A DNA stretch of 64,000 nucleotides, from assembly GCF_013284245.2 (NCBI RefSeq), contig NZ_CP085876.1:1127001-1191000 (forward strand), written 5' to 3'. Numbering within the stretch: position 1 is the first letter of the stretch; each line of letters starts with the position of its first letter. Shown here in pieces: positions 26,461 to 36,100 of this stretch. This DNA comes from Brevibacillus sp. DP1.3A (GTDB lineage Bacteria; Bacillota; Bacilli; Brevibacillales; Brevibacillaceae). Both the position numbers and the translations under genes were made by a program. The notes beneath the pieces are model-generated. The model saw nothing but the letters and a program-made list of their open reading frames with translations. It searched no databases and was not told the origin of the DNA.

Positions 26461-28836
26461 ATGAAAACGGCGCAGTGCAAGCGGTGGCTCCTGGCCTTCT
26501 GTGCGTTCCTCCTGTTGGTAGTAGGTGTTCCTTTAGGCTTAACGGGGACAGCCTTGGCAGAGGGAAACATTCAGCTGGGAGTAACAGTCGGAATTGAAGG
26601 AAAGTACAGGCAAACGGGAATGGTTCCCGTTGTCGTCACGGTGAAAAATGGAGGGGCGGATATTGAAGGCGATCTTTTTGTCGCCACGGGGGAACAGGGA
26701 GACAGTCGCTTTGCAGTTGCCAATTATCAGCCGGTTTCGATTGCAAGCGGAGTGACCAAGCAGGTAACGATTCTCGTTCCTGGATCAGAGCTGCATAGCA
26801 GTTCTTTTGTGGCCTTGATGCAAAATAATAAGATGATCGCGCAAACGCCGATAACAGGCCTTTCATACAGTGAAGATACGCTGATGATCGGCGTGTTGGC
26901 AGAAAATCCTGACACAGCTAATTTCCTTGGTGTACTGCCGAAAGGCTCTATTCATAACCCTGTCCAGCTCTTGACGATGAAGGCAGACAATATGCCAGTG
27001 ACAGGTACACAGCTCCAGATGATTAATATGCTAGTCATCAACAATTTTGCTTTGGATTCATTGAATGAACAGCAGATCAAAGCGATTCGGGATTGGACGA
27101 AATCTGGCGGGATGCTGATTTTAGCCGGAGGAGCACAGTACAAGAAATCCGGAGGCGTTTTGGGTGACTTGTCACCAGTAGAAGTGACAGGAGTGACGAG
27201 CGTACAGACACTTTCTAGTTTAAAGGTGGATAAGACCAACCCGATTGCATTAACATCCCCCTTTACTGTAAGCAATGGGACATTGAAGGCAGGGAAAGTT
27301 CTGTACAGCGAAGGAAATATTCCGTTGATGGCTGTACATAACGTGGGAGCCGGAAAAGTATTGTACGTCGCCTATGATTTGGCGGCGGAACCAGTAGCCA
27401 GCTGGGCAGGAAACAGCCGCTTTTGGGCAGATACATTAGTAAAGGCTTTTGGTTCTTTCATCAACGCTTCAAATAGGAGCGTGATCGACAACGCATGGCC
27501 GCTTCAGGATGCTGCTGATCGAGTCCCATCCTTGAAAATTCCGGAGGTTGGCTGGTTCGCAGTATTTTTCGGAATTTATGCCCTGGTTGTAGGGCCAGTT
27601 CTTTTCTATATTTTGCGGAGACGCCGCAAGCAAAGCTACATGTGGGTGATCGTGCCTGCCCTTTCGGTGGTGGCGGGAATCGGAATCTTCTCGATTGGTG
27701 CCATTCAGCGCGGTGTGGGTGTAAAGCTGCACCAGGTAGGTTATGTTGAGCTGCAAAACAACGGACAGGCGAATGCGATAAGCGTAACCGCATTATTCGT
27801 ACCGAGTAATGACGACTATCGTTTAACTTTAAAGGGAGAGGGCATGACCCAGCCCGTCATTGAAAGAAATTATATCGATCAAGTTCCGAAAACGTGGATT
27901 TCCATCCAGCCAGATCAGACCCATATTGATTTCCGAGATGTAGAGTTCTGGTCGATGCGCAAGGTTACGACGGAGCAATCCTTACCGGACGTAGGGAAAA
28001 TAGAATCGAACCTGTCGTATGAGAATGGCGCACTGAAAGGAACTGTGACAAACAATACGAAGTACTCGCTGCGAGATGTGACGATCTCGACAGGTATAAC
28101 GGTACAAGAGTTTCCGCAGTTGGCGGCTGGCAGCAGTATCGAAGTGAACTTGCCGTTTGCCTCTCAACATCAAGCAAGGCGGAACCAACATCGGATGAAT
28201 ACGGGGAATGCACTGCCGCAGCATATGCTATCGAATGGCTATGACAGACAAACGCGTGAGCAACTCATCGTGGAAATGCTCGACATGATGGACAGACGTG
28301 GTGGTCAGTCTGAAGTGGTAAAACTCGTGGGCTGGACCGATGAGCAAGTTGTTGAGGCTGTCGTACCAAACGAAAATACAGAGAACAGCAGCATTGCCAT
28401 GGTCACTTCGACACTGCAAGTGAATCCATCCAAGGACGGACACATTTATTATCCGACGGGATCGTTTGATGTGACGATGTCGGGCAGCTCAGTTCCGGTA
28501 GATGACTACGGAGATGGCTTTAGACTTCCTGCTGGGGATATTACCTTTGACATCAATCTGAATCAGGAAGGACAGGATCTTGCCATCAGCAATTTGTATT
28601 TGTACACCTGGTCAGAGGACAATACGACATTTGAAAAAGAGGTTTACAACTGGAAGACGAAAGCTTTCGAACCATTTGAAAAAGCATTCATGAACAACGT
28701 AATGACAAGTGACAAGACCACTACTTATGTTTCGGGCGACGGCATTGTCCGCATCAAATTTGCCCACCAGTTTGAGGATGATCGCCACATTGGGGTTCCA
28801 AGTGTCAGTGTGGAAGGGAAGGTGAGCAAGAAGTGA
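26461..28836 (+). CDS. Large secreted/membrane scaffold protein heading the ABC-MoxR-VWA operon
   Basis: A 791-residue protein with a signal peptide (WLLAFCAFLLLVVGVPLG, likely cut after ALA), an extracytoplasmic N-terminal region of beta and GATase-like folds (QQIKAIRDWTKSGGMLILAGG resembles class I amidotransferase-like domains without the catalytic Cys), two membrane helices near residues 365-420 with a basic RRRRKQS loop between, and a second extracytoplasmic beta-rich region. The start ATG 26461 has GGAGG ten bases upstream; eight upstream codons are open. The ABC ATPase gene begins inside its stop codon (GTGA). Similar proteins occur beside ABC-2 transporters in Bacillales without known function. 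Confidence 0.75.
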   Translation: MKTAQCKRWLLAFCAFLLLVVGVPLGLTGTALAEGNIQLGVTVGIEGKYRQTGMVPVVVTVKNGGADIEGDLFVATGEQGDSRFAVANYQPVSIASGVTKQVTILVPGSELHSSSFVALMQNNKMIAQTPITGLSYSEDTLMIGVLAENPDTANFLGVLPKGSIHNPVQLLTMKADNMPVTGTQLQMINMLVINNFALDSLNEQQIKAIRDWTKSGGMLILAGGAQYKKSGGVLGDLSPVEVTGVTSVQTLSSLKVDKTNPIALTSPFTVSNGTLKAGKVLYSEGNIPLMAVHNVGAGKVLYVAYDLAAEPVASWAGNSRFWADTLVKAFGSFINASNRSVIDNAWPLQDAADRVPSLKIPEVGWFAVFFGIYALVVGPVLFYILRRRRKQSYMWVIVPALSVVAGIGIFSIGAIQRGVGVKLHQVGYVELQNNGQANAISVTALFVPSNDDYRLTLKGEGMTQPVIERNYIDQVPKTWISIQPDQTHIDFRDVEFWSMRKVTTEQSLPDVGKIESNLSYENGALKGTVTNNTKYSLRDVTISTGITVQEFPQLAAGSSIEVNLPFASQHQARRNQHRMNTGNALPQHMLSNGYDRQTREQLIVEMLDMMDRRGGQSEVVKLVGWTDEQVVEAVVPNENTENSSIAMVTSTLQVNPSKDGHIYYPTGSFDVTMSGSSVPVDDYGDGFRLPAGDITFDINLNQEGQDLAISNLYLYTWSEDNTTFEKEVYNWKTKAFEPFEKAFMNNVMTSDKTTTYVSGDGIVRIKFAHQFEDDRHIGVPSVSVEGKVSKK

Positions 28837-29759
28837 TCCAGATCCAAAATTTGCGCAAGCGCTACGGCAAAATGGAAGCGTTAAAAGGACTTTCGCTCGA
28901 AATTGACAAGGGTACCGTTTTTGGTTTCGTCGGTCCGAACGGGGCAGGGAAATCGACGACGATGTCCATTTTAGCGACTTTATTAGAGCCGACCAGTGGG
29001 AAAGCATACGTAGGCGGCTACGAAGTGACCAAGCATCCAAAGGAAGTACGCAAGCTGATCGGCTACATGCCTGACTTTTTTGGTGTCTACGACAATTTGA
29101 CAGCAGAAGAGTACCTCGATTTTTACGGCGCGAACTACGATATTCCGGCAGCAGAGCGAAAACAAATTATTCCGCAGCTATTAGAGCTGGTAAATCTCAC
29201 CCACAAGCGGGATGCCTACGTCGACTCGTTGTCGCGGGGGATGAAGCAGCGACTCGGATTGGCTCGCTCGCTGGTTCACAATCCGGAAGTGCTCATTTTG
29301 GACGAACCAGCTTCTGGGTTGGACCCACGTGCACGCATCGAGCTGCGGGAGATTTTGAAGGAACTGCGGGACATGGGCAAGACGATTATCATTAGCTCGC
29401 ACATATTGCCTGAGCTAGCGGAGATGTGCGACGTCATCGGGATTGTGGAGGAAGGCAATCTGGTTGCCTTTGGACGAGTCGATGAGATTTACTCAAAAAT
29501 GCAAGAACAGCGGGTATTGCGCATCCGCCTGTTGGATCGGGTTGAGGAAGCAATGACGCGCTTGCGTGAGATGCCCGGCATTACCAGGGTGACACGCGAA
29601 GGGAACTGGGTCGTTGCGGGCTTTTCAGGCAATGACGAAGAACAGGTTGAGCTGCTGCGGGAGCTTGCGGTGTCAGGCTATCCTGTTGCCGCGTTTAATG
29701 AGGCAGTTGGTGATTTGGAAGAAATCTTCTTGGAAATTACGAAAGGGGTGGGCTCATGA
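28833..29759 (+). CDS. ABC transporter ATP-binding protein
   Basis: A 308-residue ABC-2-type ATPase with Walker A GPNGAGKSTTMS, signature LSRGMKQRLGLARSL, Walker B VLILDEPASGLDP, and an H-loop in IIISSHILPE. The C-terminal 80 residues form the regulatory extension common to drug and polysaccharide exporters of this class. GTG start overlaps the stop of the preceding gene; its own stop overlaps the permease ATG. It pairs with the next gene as an exporter or mechano-transducing complex. Confidence 0.93.
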   Translation: MIQIQNLRKRYGKMEALKGLSLEIDKGTVFGFVGPNGAGKSTTMSILATLLEPTSGKAYVGGYEVTKHPKEVRKLIGYMPDFFGVYDNLTAEEYLDFYGANYDIPAAERKQIIPQLLELVNLTHKRDAYVDSLSRGMKQRLGLARSLVHNPEVLILDEPASGLDPRARIELREILKELRDMGKTIIISSHILPELAEMCDVIGIVEEGNLVAFGRVDEIYSKMQEQRVLRIRLLDRVEEAMTRLREMPGITRVTREGNWVVAGFSGNDEEQVELLRELAVSGYPVAAFNEAVGDLEEIFLEITKGVGS

Positions 29760-30616
29760 GCGACTTGAGACGATTTCGCAATCCTGTCTTGTTCAATGAA
29801 TGGAAAATGCGGATGCGGACCAATCGGTCACCGTGGATCATCCTGCTCTATTTGCTCGTTTTGGGCGCAATGACGCTCACGCTGATTTTCTTTATGACAA
29901 ACGGCGGCAGTTACTACAACCCGAATGATACTCGCGAGCTGTTCATGATGCTGTCTGTGTTTCAGCTCGGGATGATCTGCTTTGTCGTACCGGGACTAAC
30001 GTCAGGTGTGATTTCTGGTGAGCGCGAACGCCAGACATTGAGCGTACTGTTGACCACGAATGTCAGCGCCACTCGATTGATATTAGGCAAATGGCTGGCG
30101 TCGCTCAGCTTCATGACCTTCCTGGTCATTGCGACCATCCCGCTCTATGCCATCGTCTTTTTGTATGGAGGAATTTCACCTGCACAAGTGATTAAGGTGT
30201 TTGGTTTTTACGTCATTACGATGTTCGGCATCGGCAGCATTGGTGTGCTCATGTCCACGCTGATCAAACGGACAGGTATCGCTACGGTCGTCACTTATGC
30301 CGTGGTGTTTGGATATGCGATTGGATCGAGCATACTGGCGGAAATTATCAAAGAGTTCATTCGGTACCAACGCCGGTCGGGTGGCATGTCATCCGCGAAC
30401 ATGCCGGACTGGCCAGATCTATTGCATAATTTCAACCCATTGTTAGCGATGTTAAACATTTTTGAAGAAGGGCCGCAGATCAGGATTGGGAATGTGGACC
30501 CGTTTGCGGTTTACTGCCTGTTTTTCGGGATCGTTACACTGTTCTGCCTTTTACTCGCCATCTATCTCATTCAGCCAGTGAAACCGAGATTTCGCAAAGT
30601 AAAAGAGGAGCAATAA
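29756..30616 (+). CDS. ABC-2 type transporter permease
   Basis: A 286-residue protein with six membrane helices. The N-terminal cytoplasmic FRNPVLFNEWKMRMRTNRSPW is a typical ABC-2 elbow, followed by FVVPGLTSGVISGERERQTL, the conserved segment after helix 2. ATG overlaps the ATPase stop (ATGA), which ties the two in stoichiometry. The transported substrate is not evident. The location between a scaffold protein and a MoxR/VWA set suggests envelope assembly rather than drug export; inference. Confidence 0.9.
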   Translation: MSDLRRFRNPVLFNEWKMRMRTNRSPWIILLYLLVLGAMTLTLIFFMTNGGSYYNPNDTRELFMMLSVFQLGMICFVVPGLTSGVISGERERQTLSVLLTTNVSATRLILGKWLASLSFMTFLVIATIPLYAIVFLYGGISPAQVIKVFGFYVITMFGIGSIGVLMSTLIKRTGIATVVTYAVVFGYAIGSSILAEIIKEFIRYQRRSGGMSSANMPDWPDLLHNFNPLLAMLNIFEEGPQIRIGNVDPFAVYCLFFGIVTLFCLLLAIYLIQPVKPRFRKVKEEQ

Positions 30617-30619
30617 GCC

Positions 30620-32317
30620 ATGTTTACCTCTAAATCGAGCGATGAGCTGAAGCCACTGCTTGCGCCTATTCGAAAGCAACTGGGCTTGCGTGTATGGATA
30701 CAGCAGCTAACGGTCTATGGTTTGTGGGGAATGGGGGCGAGTCTGGTGCTCCTCCTCCTTGCCCGCATCTGGCCGATTCCGTTTTACCAATGGATCGCGG
30801 TTGTGCTGCCAGTGCTTGTTGTCATCACGGGTCTGGTGCGTGCGCTTTGGATGCGCCCTACCTGGCTCCAATGTGCGCAAGTGGCAGACGGCAATGGTTT
30901 GGCTCAGCGAGTCGTCACAGCATGGGAGAATCAAGAGAATCAGTCGATGGTAGCGGGTATGCAGAGGGAAGACGCCCTACAGCATCTGCGAAAAAATTTG
31001 CTACAAATCGTAGAGAGCGTCCGCATCTGGTCGCTGGTCCAAATAAAGGTGTATGTCACAAGCAGCTTGCTATTGGTGTGCCTGGTGTTGTTTCTTTGGC
31101 CGAATCCTCAAGACTTGCGACTGGCCCAGATGGCTGAGGAAAAGAAAGCAATCGCACAGGTCGAGGAAGAAGTAGAGGCAATCAAGCAGGACGTGAAAAA
31201 GAATACAGACTTAACCGACGCGCAGAAAAAGCAGCTGGAGGAAATGCTGGAGCAGGCAAAAAAGGCTTTGGCGAAAGCAGACGACCAGGCAGAACGTCAA
31301 AATGCACTGCGCGCTGCGGAAAAACAATTGGAGAAGGTCAGAGATACAGAGCAGCGTAAAGAAAAAGCGCTGCAAGCACTCCAGCGCAGCTTGGGTAATC
31401 AAGAAGGAACAAAAGCCGTGGCTGGCGCGATGGAAGCAAAAGATCGACAAGCGATGACTGAGGCCCTGGCCCAAATGGCAAAAGCCATGGAAAGCATGCC
31501 GCAAAAAGAGCGGGAAGAGATCGCCCGCGAATTCGCAAGTGCAGCAGAGCAATTGAAAAAAGAGGCAGAGTCTGCCGACTCGAAGGAGCTGGAGGATATC
31601 GCCAAACAACTGGCGGAGGCAGCCCAGCAAACAGCCCAAGGACAAGTGCCTCAAGCGATGACTGCGCTCGAGAACAGCTTGATGCAAGCCATGACGGGCA
31701 TCCAACAATCTCAGCAAGCCATGCTCGCAGCTATACATGCCGCTGCTTCGCTCAATCAGTCGCAAATGACGCTTGCTAGTGCAGGCGCACAAGCAGGAAA
31801 TGCTGGAGCGAGTGGAGCTGGGGCAGGTACGGCAGCAACAGGACAGGCGACTCCAGCATCGGGGACACCCGGGAATCAACCAACTGCGGCAACACCGGGA
31901 ACAGGTACCAACCCAAATCAAGGGGCGAACCCGGCAAACCAGCCTGGGAATGGAAATAATGGCTCGGGGCAAGGGAATGGCAACGGAAACGGCAACGGCA
32001 ACGGCTCTGGCGGTCAAGGAAGCGGTCAAGGTGGCGGGGCTGGGTTAGGAAAAGGCAAACACGAGCTCGTTACCGTCCCGACAGATCGCATAGGTGGAGA
32101 CAACGGACCTGTTGATACAGTCGGAGGTCAACTTGGGTCTGGACCTTCGCAGTCGCAGCAAAGCGGAAATACACAGGTTTCCTCAGGTGGAACGCTGCCG
32201 TATGAGGAAGTGTACGGCCAGTATGAGCAATTTGCCCGTGAGAGTATGGAAAAAGGCAGTATTCCCGGCGATTATCAAGAGATCGTGAAGGATTATTTCA
32301 GCAAAATAGAGCCTTAG
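30620..32317 (+). CDS. Membrane protein with long coiled coil and Gly/Asn-rich linker
   Basis: A 565-residue protein. Two adjacent membrane helices at about residues 32-72 and a third near 145-162 anchor it. Residues 170-370 are a charged Ala/Gln/Glu/Lys coiled coil. Residues 385-470 are low complexity, ending in a GNGNGNGNGSGGQGSGQGGG run encoded by a near-repetitive AACGGC tract (31980-32010). The C terminus is a short folded region (PYEEVYGQYEQFARESMEKG). RBS GAGGAG precedes ATG 30620. Layout suggests an elongated bridge from the membrane to a partner. It resembles DUF4175/TIGR02302-like membrane proteins seen beside MoxR genes in general form only. Confidence 0.75.
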   Translation: MFTSKSSDELKPLLAPIRKQLGLRVWIQQLTVYGLWGMGASLVLLLLARIWPIPFYQWIAVVLPVLVVITGLVRALWMRPTWLQCAQVADGNGLAQRVVTAWENQENQSMVAGMQREDALQHLRKNLLQIVESVRIWSLVQIKVYVTSSLLLVCLVLFLWPNPQDLRLAQMAEEKKAIAQVEEEVEAIKQDVKKNTDLTDAQKKQLEEMLEQAKKALAKADDQAERQNALRAAEKQLEKVRDTEQRKEKALQALQRSLGNQEGTKAVAGAMEAKDRQAMTEALAQMAKAMESMPQKEREEIAREFASAAEQLKKEAESADSKELEDIAKQLAEAAQQTAQGQVPQAMTALENSLMQAMTGIQQSQQAMLAAIHAAASLNQSQMTLASAGAQAGNAGASGAGAGTAATGQATPASGTPGNQPTAATPGTGTNPNQGANPANQPGNGNNGSGQGNGNGNGNGNGSGGQGSGQGGGAGLGKGKHELVTVPTDRIGGDNGPVDTVGGQLGSGPSQSQQSGNTQVSSGGTLPYEEVYGQYEQFARESMEKGSIPGDYQEIVKDYFSKIEP

Positions 32318-32347
32318 ATCATTCAACAACAGGAAGGAGACACGGCG

Positions 32348-33331
32348 ATGGCGCAGCAAACGCTAGAAGATTGCTTGCAGCGAGTAGAGCTTGTCAGGCA
32401 GGAAATTGGAAAGGTATTGGTAGGACAAAAGGAGGTGGTCGAGCAACTTCTGTGGGCCGTGTTTGCAGGTGGACATGCGCTTTTGGAAGGCGTACCCGGA
32501 TTGGGCAAAACGCTGCTTGTTCGGACACTTTCCCAAGCCTTCGAGCTGTCGTTTCAGCGGATTCAGTTCACACCGGACCTGATGCCGACAGATATTACTG
32601 GAACGAACATCCTGTTGGTCGACGAGAAGGGACAGCAGTCTTTCCAATTCCAACATGGTCCGATCTTCGCTCATGTTGTGCTGGCTGACGAGATCAACCG
32701 GGCGACGCCCAAGACGCAAAGCGCCCTGTTGGAGGCCATGCAGGAGCGAACAGTTTCAGCCGGGGGAGTGACTCGTCCGCTGCCAGAGCCGTTCTTCGTT
32801 CTCGCGACACAGAACCCGCTAGAGCAAGAAGGGACATACCCGTTGCCAGAAGCGCAAATGGACCGTTTTTTATTGAAGATCGACGTGCCGTATCCGACGG
32901 AAGAAGAACTGAAAATGATCGTACGGCAAACAACCACGAGCCAGGTGATCACCGTGGAAAAAGTGGCTTCAGCTGAGCAAATTGCTGAGATTCAGCAGGC
33001 AGCGCGTGAAGTGCTAGTTGCCGATGCGGTACTGGATTACGCCGTGAAGCTGCTTTTAGCGACGCATCCGGGGGAACAGGCGATTGCTTCGGTGAACAAA
33101 TATGTGCGCAACGGCGCAGGTCCGCGTGGCGTGCAGTCGATTGTCTCCTTGGCAAAGGTACGTGCGTTATTGGCTGGCCGATACAATCTGGCGTACGAGG
33201 ACGTGACAGCAGTTGCGCTGCCAGCGTTGCGCCACCGCATTTTCCTCAATTTTGAAGGAGAGGCGAACGGCATCCGACCAGACCGCGTCATTATGGATAT
33301 TTTGAACGAACTGGGGACGCAGAAGGTATGA
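32348..33331 (+). CDS. MoxR-family AAA+ ATPase
   Basis: A 327-residue AAA+ protein of the MoxR class: Walker A GVPGLGKTLLVRT, Walker B VVLADEINRATPKTQ, sensor I ATQNPLEQEGTYPLPEAQ, the Arg finger region MDRFLL, and the C-terminal helical lid. MoxR ATPases work with VWA-domain proteins encoded nearby as chaperones that remodel or load metal and cofactors into complexes, and the DUF58 and two VWA genes follow directly. RBS AAGGAGA precedes ATG 32348. The stop overlaps the start of the DUF58 gene (ATGA). Confidence 0.95.
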   Translation: MAQQTLEDCLQRVELVRQEIGKVLVGQKEVVEQLLWAVFAGGHALLEGVPGLGKTLLVRTLSQAFELSFQRIQFTPDLMPTDITGTNILLVDEKGQQSFQFQHGPIFAHVVLADEINRATPKTQSALLEAMQERTVSAGGVTRPLPEPFFVLATQNPLEQEGTYPLPEAQMDRFLLKIDVPYPTEEELKMIVRQTTTSQVITVEKVASAEQIAEIQQAAREVLVADAVLDYAVKLLLATHPGEQAIASVNKYVRNGAGPRGVQSIVSLAKVRALLAGRYNLAYEDVTAVALPALRHRIFLNFEGEANGIRPDRVIMDILNELGTQKV

Positions 33332-34209
33332 ATCAACACCTGCTTGATCCGTCATGGCTCGCCAGACTGGAGCGAATGCAGATGGCTAGTCGCAAAGCGG
33401 TCAGCGGCAGCCAGGCAGGAAAGCGAAGGGCGAGACAGCTGGGCAGTTCCATGGAGTTCGCAGACTATCGGGCGTATGTTCCCGGCGATGATTTGCGGCA
33501 GCTCGATTGGAATGCGTATGCTCGTTCAGGCAAGCTGTTTTTGAAAAAGTACTTGGATGAAACAGAGCTTCATGTGAACTTGTATATCGATTGCAGTCGT
33601 TCGATGAGCTACGGGCAACCGAACAAAATGGCCCGTGCAGTCGAGATTGCCGCGGCCCTTGGCTATTTGTCCCTGTGCCACCTCGACCATGTGTCGGTCT
33701 ATGCATTTGACAGCCGCATTACGGCAGCACTTACCGGACTGCAAGGAAAGAACCAGGCGCATCGCTTGCTCAGCTTCTTATCTTCCCTGCAAGAAGGGGG
33801 AACAGGTGATATTCAAACGGCAATGCGCCAGCCCGGTGCTGTCAGCGGCAAAGCTAGCACATCCATTGTGCTGTCGGACTTTTTGTTCGAGTCAGGCTAT
33901 ACGGAAGGCATCGCGTATTTGCAGGCGGCCAGACAAGAGGTCACGCTGGTTCAGGTGCTTTCCAAAGAAGAACTTGCGCCCACGTATGCGGGAGAGCTGC
34001 GGTTGATCGATTCAGAGACCGGGCAAGCAAAAGAAGTATCCTTGACCAGCCTTTTGATGGAAGAGTACCACAAGAGCTTGCGAGATTATCAACAAGAACT
34101 GTCCGCGTTTGCTTATGGAAGAGGGATTGCCTTCGTGTCTGTAGAGGCGGAACAATCGCTGGAATCGATTGTCTTCCATGTCTTTCGTCAGGCCGGCTTG
34201 ATTCGCTAG
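33328..34209 (+). CDS. DUF58 domain protein (MoxR partner)
   Basis: A 293-residue cytoplasmic protein with the DUF58 signature GSSMEFADYRAYVPGDDLRQ and LDWNAYARSGKLFLKKY, followed by a VWA-like fold whose MIDAS-type loop reads YIDCSRSMSYG. DUF58 proteins nearly always accompany MoxR ATPases and are thought to be adaptor or substrate-binding partners. Start ATG overlaps the moxR stop. The next gene starts 16 bp downstream with GAGAGGAG. Confidence 0.92.
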   Translation: MNQHLLDPSWLARLERMQMASRKAVSGSQAGKRRARQLGSSMEFADYRAYVPGDDLRQLDWNAYARSGKLFLKKYLDETELHVNLYIDCSRSMSYGQPNKMARAVEIAAALGYLSLCHLDHVSVYAFDSRITAALTGLQGKNQAHRLLSFLSSLQEGGTGDIQTAMRQPGAVSGKASTSIVLSDFLFESGYTEGIAYLQAARQEVTLVQVLSKEELAPTYAGELRLIDSETGQAKEVSLTSLLMEEYHKSLRDYQQELSAFAYGRGIAFVSVEAEQSLESIVFHVFRQAGLIR

Positions 34210-34225
34210 AGAGGAGAGAGACAAC

Positions 34226-36100
34226 ATGCAGTGGATGGGTTTGGGCAACTTGTGGTTTGCGCTGATTATCCCGGCCATCATCGTCCTCTACCTGCTCAAG
34301 CGAAAAGTAGAGGATCGTGTCATACCAAGTACACTCCTGTGGCAGCGCACGATGCAAAACTGGGAAGCAGTGAAACCGTGGGAAAGGCTGCGGCGCAACC
34401 TGTTGTTGCTACTGCAATTGCTCGCAGCCTGCTTGCTCGTGCTGGCTTTGATCCGACCGGCCGTGCCCACTGAGGGAATCACATCCGACCATACGATTTT
34501 GGTCGTGGATACATCAGGGAGCATGATGGCGAAGGAAGGGAACGAGACGCGACTGCAACGAGCCGTTTCACAGGCAAAAGCACTCGTAGAGAAGCTGGGA
34601 AGCAGCCAGACGATGACCCTCATCGAGGCAGGGCGTGAGCCGAATGTTTTGGTTTCCAAAAGTGCAGATAAAGAGCCGCTCTTGCAAGCCATCGAAAAGC
34701 TTGCGCCTTTTTCTGGGACATCCGATCAAATCGCAGCCTTGTCATTAGCGGGAGCTATTGCAGAGAATGAGCCAGGCAGTGGAGTGGTTTGGATGGGGGA
34801 TGGAAGCGGGGAACGCAAGCTGGATGGAGGCTCAGTCCCTGCTTTTTCTGGGAGTTTTCAGTTCATACAGATGGGGAGCACCCGCGAGAATACCGCAATC
34901 GGTGTTTTTGTGACTCAGCCTACGGAAAAAGGGGTAGAGGGACTGCTGCGGGTGGACAATCACGGTAGTATGCCTGCGAAAGGAAAAGTCACTGTTTTTG
35001 ATGAGCAAGACAAGCTGCTGGATACGGATTCTTTTGCGATTGGAGCAGGTAGCTCTCAGACATTTTCGTTTCAGAAGCTGGCGGTGTCTAGCGTTTATCG
35101 TGCAGTCATCGAACCGGAGCAGGACGGCCTTTCTCAGGATAATGTCATGTGGAGTGTTCCATTCGCTACAGGGAAAGGAAAAGCAGCGTTGTATTCGCCA
35201 GAGGGGAACCGTTTCCTCCATCAAGTATTGCAGACAGTCGGAAGTCTTGAGGTGGAAACAATTCAGCAGGCACCAGATGCTGCGGAGGCTGCGCGTGATC
35301 TGTGGGTTTTTGACGGAGTCGTGCCAGACCAGCTACCAAAAGGAAACATTTTGTTGATTGCTCCGAACAAGAAAACAGGGTGGTTGCCGCTTGCTGGAGA
35401 AAAAGAACTGGATCAACAGCCAAGGCCAGTTTCCCTGGATGACCCGCTGCTCAAGCATGTAGATTGGCGGGATGTGCACGTCGCCAAAGGATACGTATTG
35501 GACGAGATGCCTGGCATGAAGCCATTGGTACGTGCAGGCGATGTCGATCTGGTCAGAGCCGGAATCATAGACGGTCGACGAATGGTTATCATCGGATTTG
35601 ATTTGCATGCATCGGACTTTCCGCTGCGTCCTGCATTTCCGATTTTCATGCAAAATGTCGTCAACTGGCTGTCACCTGGTCAAACAGCCCCAATCCCCAC
35701 AGCACATCCGGGAGAGGTCTTGACTATCCCACTCTCACCAGGAGCGACGACACGTACCTTGACGTATCCGAATGGACACCAGCAGTCTCTTACGGAGAAT
35801 GCCACGTCGAAAACGATGCAGCTACCGGAGTTGACCGGATTGTATCGTCTTGACGAAGGGGTAGATACAGGGACAAAAAGTACGTATTTTACTGTCCAAA
35901 TGAATGAGGAAGAATCGAATATTACACCAAAGTCTGTGAGCGTTGCCCGGAAGAATACCGAAGAACAAAAGGAGAGTGAGGAAGCAACAGCGACTGACAC
36001 AACAGGAGCACTGGGAACAAAGGAGTTGACCTATTGGTTGGCGGCATTTGCTCTCTTGGTGTTATTGGTGGAATGGAGGGTGTATCAGCGTGGGTATTAA
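34226..36100 (+). CDS. BatA-like membrane protein with VWA domain
   Basis: A 624-residue protein. Two N-terminal helices with the BatA pattern (LGNLWFALIIPAIIVLYLLK and LLLLLQLLAACLLVLALIRP) precede a VWA domain whose MIDAS begins VVDTSGSMMAKEG near residue 93. A beta-rich extracytoplasmic region follows, and one membrane helix (LTYWLAAFALLVLLVEW) ends the protein. VWA domains bind Mg through DxSxS and mediate protein contacts. The next gene starts within its last 11 bases. Together with the 36090 product it gives the system two membrane VWA subunits of the same architecture. Confidence 0.88.
   Translation: MQWMGLGNLWFALIIPAIIVLYLLKRKVEDRVIPSTLLWQRTMQNWEAVKPWERLRRNLLLLLQLLAACLLVLALIRPAVPTEGITSDHTILVVDTSGSMMAKEGNETRLQRAVSQAKALVEKLGSSQTMTLIEAGREPNVLVSKSADKEPLLQAIEKLAPFSGTSDQIAALSLAGAIAENEPGSGVVWMGDGSGERKLDGGSVPAFSGSFQFIQMGSTRENTAIGVFVTQPTEKGVEGLLRVDNHGSMPAKGKVTVFDEQDKLLDTDSFAIGAGSSQTFSFQKLAVSSVYRAVIEPEQDGLSQDNVMWSVPFATGKGKAALYSPEGNRFLHQVLQTVGSLEVETIQQAPDAAEAARDLWVFDGVVPDQLPKGNILLIAPNKKTGWLPLAGEKELDQQPRPVSLDDPLLKHVDWRDVHVAKGYVLDEMPGMKPLVRAGDVDLVRAGIIDGRRMVIIGFDLHASDFPLRPAFPIFMQNVVNWLSPGQTAPIPTAHPGEVLTIPLSPGATTRTLTYPNGHQQSLTENATSKTMQLPELTGLYRLDEGVDTGTKSTYFTVQMNEEESNITPKSVSVARKNTEEQKESEEATATDTTGALGTKELTYWLAAFALLVLLVEWRVYQRGY

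Noticed and set aside
31211-32029. Leftward ORF of 272 codons opposite the coiled-coil gene
   Set aside because: Its Leu/Cys/Arg/Ser-rich composition is the antisense of the coiled-coil and Gly/Asn region.
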